Source: Peptococcaceae bacterium (lineage in GTDB: Bacteria; Bacillota; DSM-521; Neomoorellales; Neomoorellaceae). Taken from it: a stretch of 5,976 nucleotides of DNA. Position 1 is the first letter of the stretch. Each line of letters opens with the position of its first letter. The notes under the pieces were generated by a model that saw nothing but the letters and a program-made list of their open reading frames with translations, did not search any database and was not told the DNA's origin. This document shows, one piece after another, positions 1-4,958 of this stretch. The position numbers were made by a program, and so were the translations under genes. Location of the stretch: NCBI GenBank assembly GCA_003509545.1, contig DOLC01000011.1:1-5976 (forward strand). The letters run 5' to 3'.

Positions 1-903
1 CGCCCCACCAAGGTCGAACGTCAGGTGCACTATATAGCGGCCCTCCGGGGTGCGTATGAGTTCTAACGTGTAGGGTAGCTTCATGGCCGCCCACATCCGC
101 ACCAGATCTCTGTATTTTTCAGGCAGCCACAGCCTGCCCTCTACCCGGGGGGCACGGCTCATCTTGGGACAGCCCAGGGCGTCTTCGCCTACCTTCTCCG
201 AGAGGTGGGAAATGGTCACCGACAGGTAGAACTCCCCTTCCCGGCAAGTTACTTTGAGGTTGGGGTTGCCGCCTTTAGCTTCGTCCCCCCGGGAGTAGAG
301 GCGGTTTTTGCGGGCGGCCCGCCACTCCTCCCGCGTGGCCCGGCCTTTGCAGACCTTCTTCCACAGTTTCTTCCCGCCAAACACTACCTTGGGTACGGTC
401 CCGTTCTCCCGGTGGGCCTCCAGTTCAGCCAGCTTCTTCTCTAAAGACGCTGCCCGGTTGTTCCGCCCCTTGACCACCAAGCGCAGCTTTGCAATAACTT
501 CTGGAGGAGCACCTTTTTCTTCTGCCTTCGCCAGCTTCTTCATGGCCAGTCCGAGTTTTTTCGTTGCGCGCCCCAGCTTCTTTTCCGTCTCCTCAATCTC
601 CAGTTCCAGCAGCTCTTTCTGGGAGTCCAGCACAGCTTGCGCCTTTAGCCTGGCATCATCCGCATACCGGGAGTTGAGTCCGAAGAGTTCCTGCCCCAGC
701 TTCTTGATTTCATCGCGGGAAGCTCCTTCTGAAAGCCGGTTGAAGGCCCACCGCATGCAAGAGCAGAAAAGCCGCATCTCTGTCTCAAGAGGGTCTTCCT
801 CACCCCGGCTCCACCTTGGAGACCGGGAGGCCGGGTAAACATCCGGGAAGAACTCCCCGCATACTGTAAAGCTAAATTTGTCCTTCCCCTGCCTCTTCGG
901 CAT
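1..903 (-). CDS. tnpB: TnpB family RNA-guided nuclease of an IS607-type transposon, N-terminal part (C-terminus beyond the window)
   Basis: An uninterrupted frame of 301 codons runs from an ATG at 903-901 to the window edge, so no stop is seen. The protein starts MPKRQGKDKFSFTV and has a charged, probably helical stretch at about residues 93-165. A basic segment follows (about 178-215, with NRLYSRGD and GGNPNLK), then a beta-rich part with EGEFYLSVTISH (about 222-233) and GRYIVHLTFD (about 288-297). This matches the N-terminal half of long TnpB/OrfB proteins that accompany IS607 TnpA. The RuvC-like catalytic residues and zinc finger lie outside, so catalytic integrity cannot be judged. Known TnpB proteins are DNA nucleases guided by an RNA from the transposon's far end, also outside. 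The start lies inside tnpA (32-base overlap, +1 frame) with GGGAG and AAGGG upstream, suggesting translational coupling. Family assignment rests on motif recall and on the adjacent tnpA. Confidence 0.87.
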   Translation of the reverse strand, partial: MPKRQGKDKFSFTVCGEFFPDVYPASRSPRWSRGEEDPLETEMRLFCSCMRWAFNRLSEGASRDEIKKLGQELFGLNSRYADDARLKAQAVLDSQKELLELEIEETEKKLGRATKKLGLAMKKLAKAEEKGAPPEVIAKLRLVVKGRNNRAASLEKKLAELEAHRENGTVPKVVFGGKKLWKKVCKGRATREEWRAARKNRLYSRGDEAKGGNPNLKVTCREGEFYLSVTISHLSEKVGEDALGCPKMSRAPRVEGRLWLPEKYRDLVRMWAAMKLPYTLELIRTPEGRYIVHLTFDLGGA

Positions 904-1519
904 CCCTTATCAGCTCCCGGAAGCCCTGCCGGATTTTCCTGCCTCCCCTCGCACCATACAGCCGGGCCAAAAAGGAAGTCACTACGGCTAACAAATCTTG
1001 GACCAACTCCGAATGTGCGTCCTCAGGCTCTCTCTGTGAAGTGATTTCTATCTCTACACCGCAATACTTTAAGTGGCGCTCTAGATAGGCGTACCCAAAT
1101 CTTGCCAACCGATCGGGATATTCAATGAGCAGTTTCTTGAACTCGCCCCGTTCGGCACTTTTCAGCACCCGTTCCAGGCCCCGGCGGTTATGGTTTAAAC
1201 CCGAAGCTACATCTGAATACTCTCCCACTATACGGTAGCCCTTTTCCAGTGCGTACTCCCGCACCCTCTCCATCTGCCGCTCGAGGTTTCCAGCGTCGGC
1301 CTGCTTCTTCGTAGACACCCGGGCGTAAAGGACAGCCGCGTCCGGCTCTGCCTTTATCCCTCCTTTCCCTAAAATGCGGTTGATTTCCTCCACCGGGTAT
1401 CTACGCTGTCCGCTGGGCAGTCGCACGGGCCTGATCAGTCCCTGCTTTTCCCATACCCGTAGCCTGTTCGGGTGTACACCTAATCTCTTTGCTGCTTCTC
1501 CAATGGATAAAAGCTCCAT
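872..1519 (-). CDS. tnpA: IS607-family serine transposase/recombinase TnpA
   Basis: The protein is 215 residues, normal for IS607 TnpA. Residues 1-50 are a MerR-like winged helix-turn-helix (LLSIGEAAKRLGVHPNRLRVW), the N-terminal DNA-binding domain typical of this family. The serine recombinase domain follows, with the nucleophile motif LYARVST (Ser69 by position), the NLERQ segment, EYPDRLARFG (about 133-142) and the C-terminal SFLARLYGARGGRK (about 182-195). Family members cut and rejoin DNA through a phosphoserine link and usually insert with little target specificity. The ATG at 1519 is the only credible start: the HTH begins at once and an in-frame stop lies 24 bases upstream. No Shine-Dalgarno sequence precedes it, and the best promoter would start transcription at about the ATG, so the mRNA may be leaderless. 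All expected motifs are present and the gene looks intact. Confidence 0.95.
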   Translation of the reverse strand: MELLSIGEAAKRLGVHPNRLRVWEKQGLIRPVRLPSGQRRYPVEEINRILGKGGIKAEPDAAVLYARVSTKKQADAGNLERQMERVREYALEKGYRIVGEYSDVASGLNHNRRGLERVLKSAERGEFKKLLIEYPDRLARFGYAYLERHLKYCGVEIEITSQREPEDAHSELVQDLLAVVTSFLARLYGARGGRKIRQGFRELIRDAEEAGEGQI

Positions 1520-1529
1520 AATTTTATGG
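1516..1529. repeat. Small inverted repeat over the tnpA start codon
   Basis: CCATAA and TTATGG form a perfect 6-base dyad separated by two bases, spanning the tnpA start codon and part of the predicted -10. It could be an operator site, but a dyad this short can arise by chance. Confidence 0.35.
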
Positions 1530-1554
1530 TAGCAGAATAGTTAAGTACAGTCAA
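1526..1554 (-). promoter_or_regulatory. Probable tnpA promoter overlapping the repeats
   Basis: On the minus strand a TTGACT -35 (1554-1549) is followed after 17 bases by TACCAT (1531-1526), matching four of six bases of the -10 consensus. The predicted transcription start falls at or next to the tnpA ATG (1519), so the transcript would have almost no leader. The -35 lies within the second 10-base repeat, so TnpA bound to its own transposon end could repress this promoter. Confidence 0.5.
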
Positions 1555-1564
1555 TTACAGTCAA
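1535..1564 (-). repeat. Tandem 10-base repeats at the transposon end (two near-exact copies, one degenerate)
   Basis: Read on the minus strand, 1564-1555 is TTGACTGTAA, 1554-1545 is TTGACTGTAC and 1544-1535 is TTAACTATTC. The first two share nine of ten bases; the third is degenerate. The period of one DNA helical turn would put every copy on the same face, as expected for cooperative binding by TnpA at a transposon end. Binding by TnpA is inference. Confidence 0.7.
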
Positions 1565-1589
1565 ATCCATCGAAGCTGCTGCAAACCTC

Positions 1590-2306
1590 CTAAAACAGGT
1601 TATGGACCAGTCCCTCCAGCCAGTAGAACATCCCCAGAAGGGATGGCGCCACCTGGGAACCGTACAACTGCCGGGCCAGGGGAGTCCCCAAGGGCAGCCG
1701 GTACAGCCATCCCCTCTCCAGCCCCCATTCCAAAATGCCCATGAAAAGGGAAAGATACACGGCCTGGCAGGCCAGGCCCAGGGCGGAACCCAAGAGGCGG
1801 CTGGGCAGGCCGAAGGGCGTAAAGGCCAGCCCCCGGCTCAAGAGATAACCGCTGCGGCGCACCAGCCACAGGGTGGCGTAGAACAGAAGAATCAGGGCCA
1901 AAAGTTTCATGGCCCCGAACACCAGCTGCCCGGCCAGGACCTCCCCCAGGGTCATTCCCGGCTCCCCGTACCCGATCATGGAATTGACGAGGCCGGCCTT
2001 CCAGGCCGCGGGTACCGGCCAGCCCTCCACCAGGGAATCCATTTGCCGCACCGCCTGGACGCTGAAATCCTGCCCCAGGACCCACCGGGGGAAGGGCAGA
2101 TAGGCGGCCAGCCACCTGCCTCCCCTCTCCGCCAGGTGCCACCGGCCGTCCACCAGGGCGGCCAGGGGACCGGCCGAATTTAAGGCCACCAGAATTCCGA
2201 CCACGTAACCCAGGAGCCCGGCCGCCAGGTTGACCACGCCCCGGCGGTATCCCTGCCAGGCACCCCAGGCCAGCATGAGCAGCAGAAACCAGTCCAGATA
2301 ATTCAT
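1590..2306 (-). CDS. CvpA-family integral membrane protein
   Basis: This 238-residue hydrophobic protein has four probable membrane helices at about residues 4-17, 24-42, 127-149 and 171-193. The opening DWFLLLMLAWGAWQGYRRG is the typical start of CvpA (colicin V production/DedE family) proteins, where the first helix is followed by a G-x-RRG loop. The molecular role of this family in Firmicutes is not settled; links to the envelope and secretion have been proposed. The ATG at 2306-2304 overlaps the panB stop by one base (TGATG). An in-frame TTG directly before it (2309-2307) lies 10 bases from the GGAGG in panB, against 13 for the ATG, so a start three bases earlier is possible. It is co-transcribed with panB. 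Its stop is only about 20-25 bases from the IS607 end, so it escaped disruption. Confidence 0.85.
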   Translation of the reverse strand: MNYLDWFLLLMLAWGAWQGYRRGVVNLAAGLLGYVVGILVALNSAGPLAALVDGRWHLAERGGRWLAAYLPFPRWVLGQDFSVQAVRQMDSLVEGWPVPAAWKAGLVNSMIGYGEPGMTLGEVLAGQLVFGAMKLLALILLFYATLWLVRRSGYLLSRGLAFTPFGLPSRLLGSALGLACQAVYLSLFMGILEWGLERGWLYRLPLGTPLARQLYGSQVAPSLLGMFYWLEGLVHNLF

Positions 2307-3109
2307 CAATAGGAATGTTCCTCCCCGGGGAAAATACCCTGCCGCACCTCTCGGCAGTACTGCTGCAGGGCCGCCACTATTTCCTCCCCCAGGCGGGCAT
2401 AGCGCTTGACGAACTTCGGCTGGAAGCGGTCGAAGAGCCCCAGCACATCATGATACACCAGCACCTGGCCGTCACAATGGGGTCCGGCGCCTATGCCGAT
2501 GGTGGGGATGCGGAGGCGCCGGGTAATGGTCCGGGCCAGGTCCACCGGCACGCACTCCAGAACTATGGAGAAGGCCCCGGCCTCCTGCAGGAGCTCCGCC
2601 TCCTCCACTAGCCGCGCGGCCGTCTCTTCATCCCGTCCCTGGACGCGGAAGCCCCCCAGCTGGTTGGCGGCCTGGGGCGTAAGGCCCAGATGGCCCATGA
2701 CCGGAATGCCGGCCTCTACTATGGCCTTAACCCTGTCCGCCACCGGCCGGCCGCCCTCCAGCTTTACGGCCTCCGCCCCTCCCTCCTGCACCAGCCGGCC
2801 GGCGTTGCGCACGGCCTCCGCCACGCTCACCTGGTAAGAGAGAAAGGGCATATCGGCCACCACCAGGGCCGAAGGCCGGGCCCGCATTACGGCTTTCGTA
2901 TGGTGGAGCATATCCTCCATGGTGACCGGCAGGGTGCTCTCAAACCCCAGGACGACCATCCCCAGGGAATCTCCCACCAGGATGACATCTATCCCGGCCC
3001 GGTCGGCCGTTAAGGCCGAGGGATAATCATAGGCGGTGAGCATAGTTATCTTTTCACCGCGTTCCTTCATTTCCTTCAGCTTAAGGACGGTGACCTTCTT
3101 GCCCGCCAC
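2306..3109 (-). CDS. panB: 3-methyl-2-oxobutanoate hydroxymethyltransferase (ketopantoate hydroxymethyltransferase)
   Basis: This cytoplasmic enzyme transfers a hydroxymethyl group from 5,10-methylenetetrahydrofolate to 2-oxoisovalerate, giving ketopantoate, the first committed step of pantothenate and coenzyme A synthesis. The 267 residues match the usual length. Characteristic motifs are TAYDYPSA (25-32), VGDSLGMV (45-52, metal ligand Asp47), VADMPF (84-89, Asp86), KLEGG (116-120, Glu118), MGHLGLTPQ (138-146), the catalytic ECVP (Glu185) and IGIGAGPHCDGQVLV (204-218). All expected active-site residues are present. The start is a GTG at 3109-3107, with a strong AGGAGGGGGAG six bases upstream. 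panC and panD are not in the window. The next gene, cvpA, overlaps its stop codon. Confidence 0.98.
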   Translation of the reverse strand: MAGKKVTVLKLKEMKERGEKITMLTAYDYPSALTADRAGIDVILVGDSLGMVVLGFESTLPVTMEDMLHHTKAVMRARPSALVVADMPFLSYQVSVAEAVRNAGRLVQEGGAEAVKLEGGRPVADRVKAIVEAGIPVMGHLGLTPQAANQLGGFRVQGRDEETAARLVEEAELLQEAGAFSIVLECVPVDLARTITRRLRIPTIGIGAGPHCDGQVLVYHDVLGLFDRFQPKFVKRYARLGEEIVAALQQYCREVRQGIFPGEEHSY

Positions 3110-3142
3110 GGTTTACTCCCCCTCCTGGATTAGCCTACCACC

Positions 3143-3151
3143 ATTATAACA
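3143..3151 (-). promoter_or_regulatory. Extended -10 promoter for panB-cvpA
   Basis: The minus strand reads TGTTATAAT, a perfect TATAAT with the TG of an extended -10 element. No good -35 is visible at the usual spacing, where the terminator-like hairpin lies; extended -10 promoters often do without one. Transcription would start near 3136, giving a leader of about 27 bases that includes the panB Shine-Dalgarno sequence. Confidence 0.6.
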
Positions 3152-3153
3152 AG

Positions 3154-3174
3154 AAAATCCCCGCGGCGGGGATT
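3154..3174 (-). terminator. Probable Rho-independent terminator just upstream of the panB promoter
   Basis: AATCCCCGC and GCGGGGATT form a 9-base inverted repeat around a single base; in practice a stem of about seven pairs with a five-base loop. On the minus strand it runs straight into ATTTTCTTGTT, a moderate U-rich tail. It would end transcripts coming from the UPF0756 gene. The hairpin and the extended -10 are directly adjacent. Confidence 0.6.
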
Positions 3175-3338
3175 CCCTTGGTTCTTCCACCCGGTCGGGG
3201 AATTCAGGCGGGGCCGTCCGAGGGTGGGGAGTGGTGGAAGGCCGGGGGCTTTCCCGGGGCCCTTCCGGGGGTTCGATGCGGTTGTGCAGTGGAGGCACCT
3301 CCTTAAAGCTGTTCCTACCTGGAAAATAGCTTCTATCC

Positions 3339-3371
3339 GGGCCGGCATTGTTTTTGTTTGTATGCCGGCCC
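3339..3371. repeat. Perfect 10-base inverted repeat with a 13-base loop
   Basis: GGGCCGGCAT (3339-3348) pairs exactly with ATGCCGGCCC (3362-3371). The loop is T/G-only on the plus strand and A/C-only on the minus strand. No U-run follows the stem on either strand, so it is not a classical terminator. Confidence 0.6.
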
Positions 3372-3407
3372 TTGCCGCTATTATTCCCTCCCGGCCGCAG
3401 CAGTTAT

Positions 3408-3446
3408 GCGGCCCGGCCGGCCCCTTCCCCTGGCCGGCCGGGCCGC
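3408..3446 (-). terminator. Very stable GC hairpin after the UPF0756 gene (possible terminator without U-tract)
   Basis: GCGGCCCGGCCGGCC (3408-3422) and GGCCGGCCGGGCCGC (3432-3446) are perfect reverse complements over 15 bases, with a nine-base loop. The hairpin begins about 22 bases after the UPF0756 stop codon. ATAACTG follows on the minus strand, so there is no U-run. It may act as an inefficient terminator, a block to 3' decay, or an intergenic repeat. Confidence 0.45.
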
Positions 3447-3467
3447 TCCAGGCCCCCTCCTTCCCCG

Positions 3468-3923
3468 TCACTTCAAGTAGGCCACCAGGTGGACCAGCAG
3501 GGCGGCAATGCCGCCCGCCATAAGGGGCCCCACGGGGATACCGCCGAAAAAGGCCACCCCGATGATGGAGCCCAGGACCATGCCCACCATCATCTGGGGA
3601 TAGCGCTGCAGCAGCTCTAGCCCCTGGTAATTCATTTGGGTCGCGATAACCCCGCTCAACAAGGCGATGATCCCGTTGGAACTGACAAAGGATTTCAATA
3701 TCTCGGCCGCCGAAACCCGGCCGGAACTGAAGGGTATCAGTACGGACACCACGAGGCAGATAAGGCCGACCTCCAGGGCCCGGCGCTCCAAAAGGGGGAA
3801 ATACCGCTGGAGGTTGGTAAACTGGAGAAGCAGCAAAACGGCCGCCGCCGCGGCAATAATGTTGGAGCGGCCGATGATGCCGAGGACCATAATGAGCAGC
3901 AGCAGAAGGGTGGACGAGTTCAT
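3468..3923 (-). CDS. UPF0756 (DUF441, YeaL-like) integral membrane protein
   Basis: This 151-residue, very hydrophobic protein has about five or six membrane helices (roughly residues 4-17, 21-35, 50-66, 84-97, 110-125 and 131-149). The opening with LGIIGRSNIIAAAAAVLLLL and the glycine/proline-rich end GGIPVGPLMAGGIAALLVHL are typical of UPF0756/DUF441, and the length fits. The function of the family is unknown. The ATG at 3923-3921 has AGGAG upstream at a normal distance. It lies 77 bases after the comB stop, with a candidate -10 in the gap, and is followed by a strong hairpin, so it may be its own transcription unit or the end of the comA-comB unit. The gene looks complete. Confidence 0.9.
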   Translation of the reverse strand: MNSSTLLLLLIMVLGIIGRSNIIAAAAAVLLLLQFTNLQRYFPLLERRALEVGLICLVVSVLIPFSSGRVSAAEILKSFVSSNGIIALLSGVIATQMNYQGLELLQRYPQMMVGMVLGSIIGVAFFGGIPVGPLMAGGIAALLVHLVAYLK

Positions 3924-3952
3924 AGGACTCTCCTCTCTACCCTTTCACTGCA

Positions 3953-3958
3953 TTTATA
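3953..3958 (-). promoter_or_regulatory. Candidate -10 element upstream of the UPF0756 gene
   Basis: The minus strand reads TATAAA, five of six bases of the -10 consensus, inside a small dyad (TGCAT...ATGCA, 3947-3960). No convincing -35 lies at 16-18 bases. The position would give a leader of about 25 bases carrying the Shine-Dalgarno sequence. Confidence 0.3.
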
Positions 3959-4000
3959 TGCACGTCTGCCGCCCGAATAGTCCCCGGCCGAAGAATCCCC

Positions 4001-4721
4001 TTAGCCGTAGTTTTTGATTAAACCCCCCTGGTAGACGGGGACCGTCGACAACAGCCCGATGCGGCTGCTGTAATCCAGATCGGCGTCAAAGCCCAGCTCT
4101 ATCAAGTGCCGCCCATGGAGGCTCCCCCGTATGCCCCCGGCTACGTCCCCCCGGTAAAGGCCGTAAAGATCCAGGGCCGCCCGGGCCCCGTCCCGCAGGG
4201 TGTACCCGCCCCTCTGCCGGAGCTCGTGGACCAGGAGGCCCGCGGTCAGGAAATCCTCCAGGGAAAAACGGTCCCTGGTACCCGCACAGAGGATGGTCAC
4301 ATCCCCTTCCTCCCCGGCGGCAGCTGCGGCCACCGCGGGAGCGTTGACCAGGGCCGCCAGCAGGACCACCCGGGCCGGCGCCGCCCTTTTTATGGCCCTG
4401 GTGCCGTTGGTAGTGGTCATAATAATCCTCTTACCGCCCACCACCTCGGGCGTATATTCCAGGGGAGAGTTGCCCAGGTCGAACCCGGGGATTTTCAGCC
4501 CCCCCCTTTTCGCCGCCCAGGAGCACCCGGTCGTCCTCCAGCCTTTCCCTCATTTCAATGGCTTCTTCGGGAGTGAGAACGGGTATGATCTCCAGGCAAC
4601 CCGCGTCCAGGGCCGCAGCGATGGTGGTGGTGGCCCGGAGGGTGTCCACCACCAGGACTACCTTGCCGGCCAATCCGTCGTCTGTAGCGCTGTTAATGCT
4701 GCTGAAAACATCGATTTCCAA
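4001..4721 (-). pseudogene. comB: 2-phosphosulfolactate phosphatase ComB, interrupted by a +1 frameshift in a G8 run
   Basis: ComB removes phosphate from 2-phosphosulfolactate to give sulfolactate, the step after ComA. The first frame gives MEIDVF, VVDTLRATTTI (family motif DVLRATSTI) and LLGGEKGG, then turns into unrelated sequence with an early stop. The next frame resumes at once with LKIPGFDLGNSPLEYTPEVV, GGKRIIMTTTNGTRAI, CAGTRDRFSLEDF and a normal end at 4001. Removing one G from the eight-G run (4499-4506) joins the halves into one protein of about 239 residues, the usual ComB length, with all family blocks present. The start is a TTG at 4721-4719, seven bases after GGAGG, and the protein then begins in the family's usual way; a GTG at 4763 lacks family support. 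The rest of the gene is undamaged, so a recent mutation, slippage or a homopolymer sequencing error are all possible. Confidence 0.9.
4499..4506 (-). repeat. G8 homopolymer at the comB frameshift
   Basis: The minus strand reads AAAA followed by eight G; seven would keep comB in frame. Mononucleotide runs of this length are prone to replication and transcription slippage and to sequencing error. Confidence 0.9.
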
Positions 4722-4726
4722 AGGAA

Positions 4727-4744
4727 CCCCTCCAAGGATAGGGG
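4727..4744 (-). promoter_or_regulatory. Hairpin that sequesters the comB ribosome binding site
   Basis: On the transcribed strand CCCCU (4744-4740) can pair with AGGGG (4731-4727), leaving an eight-base loop. The paired AGGGG is part of the GGAGGGG that lies just before the TTG start. Opening this hairpin would be needed for efficient translation of comB. Confidence 0.5.
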
Positions 4745-4917
4745 CGCCGTCCGGGACTTGCACCCTGCCGGGACGGCGCAGAACTCCTTCTTGCCCCCGA
4801 GGTCTTTACGGGCCTGCACCCCTTCCCGGGATGCAGGCCCCGGCGCGTTTGCCCTTTCGTACCCCGGCCTGCCCGGCTTTTTCTCCCTGCGAAAACTCCA
4901 GGGTAGGCTCTGAGGGG

Positions 4918-4923
4918 AATATA
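4918..4923 (-). promoter_or_regulatory. Weak candidate -10 in the comA-comB gap
   Basis: The minus strand reads TATATT, five of six bases of the consensus, at the centre of an imperfect dyad (GGAGAAATATATTCCCC, 4913-4929). No good -35 is visible. If used, comB would have its own promoter about 190 bases upstream of its start, with the whole structured leader included. Confidence 0.25.
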
Positions 4924-4958
4924 TTTCTCCACGGCCTCGCCCGATTCCTGCCGGAGTC

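Larger units (their letters stand above)
1..1568 (-). mobile_element. IS607-family transposon, one end plus tnpA and partial tnpB
   Basis: The tnpA-tnpB order, same strand and short overlap are the standard IS607 layout. The end near tnpA lies between tnpA (1519) and the cvpA stop codon (1590). I place it tentatively at the GG in the minus-strand reading of 1567-1568, because IS607-type recombinases are reported to cross over at a GG dinucleotide; other GG sites nearby are possible. No target-site duplication is expected for this family. The other end, with the guide RNA region, lies beyond position 1. Confidence 0.8.
3110..3467. other. Gene-free, hairpin-rich spacer between panB and the UPF0756 gene
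   Basis: This 358-base stretch holds the panB promoter and terminator, two further perfect inverted repeats (3339-3371 and 3408-3446) and a short palindrome, GGAGGCACCTCC (3291-3302). Minus-strand open frames cross it, but they are proline/arginine/glycine-rich, run through the hairpins and lack credible start signals, so I do not call a gene. I recognise no tRNA, T-box or known riboswitch motif. Confidence 0.6.
4722..4958 (-). ncRNA. Structured leader of comB, candidate cis-regulatory RNA (class not recognised)
   Basis: This 237-base comA-comB gap has three nested or adjacent stem-loops on the transcribed strand. The first (4840-4810) is a 13-pair stem, GGGCCUGCAUCCC with GGGGUGCAGGCCC, one U-G pair and a GGGAA loop. 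Its 5' arm could instead pair over seven bases with an upstream GCAGGCC (4872-4866). The second pairs GCGCCGUCC (4779-4771) with GGACGGCGC (4752-4744) and has a small inner GGG/CCC hairpin. The third pairs CCCCU (4744-4740) with AGGGG (4731-4727) and covers the comB Shine-Dalgarno sequence. Alternative pairing plus a hidden ribosome binding site is what a riboswitch or attenuator would show, but I cannot match it to a known class, and GC-rich DNA forms stems easily. Confidence 0.4.

Noticed and set aside
308..838. Plus-strand open frame of 176 codons, rich in serine and phenylalanine
   Set aside because: It lies entirely opposite tnpB. Its composition comes from reading the complement of lysine/glutamate codons, and it has no credible family.
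645..842. Minus-strand 65-codon frame
   Set aside because: It overlaps tnpB in another frame, and the tnpB frame is the one with family motifs and a start coupled to tnpA.
1600..2183. Long open frames on both strands across cvpA
   Set aside because: They are shadows of cvpA in GC-rich DNA; glycine/proline/glutamine-rich translations without motifs.
3265..3290. Possible tRNA T-loop (GGTTCGA) on the plus strand
   Set aside because: The flanking bases do not form a five-pair T stem, and no D or anticodon arm can be found.
3113..3471. Minus-strand frames (61 and 113 codons) in the spacer between panB and the UPF0756 gene
   Set aside because: Both use GTG starts without properly spaced ribosome binding sites, run through perfect hairpins and the panB promoter, and have low-complexity composition.
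4693..4932. Minus-strand 79-codon arginine-rich frame in the comA-comB gap
   Set aside because: It overlaps the comB start and the structured leader, lacks a good ribosome binding site, and its composition looks like translated stem-loop DNA.
4722..4958. Cobalamin or cyclic-di-GMP riboswitch in the comB leader, suggested by GGGTGCAAGTCCC and AAAGGGCAAAC
   Set aside because: The short matches are out of order, and the other conserved blocks of those classes are missing.
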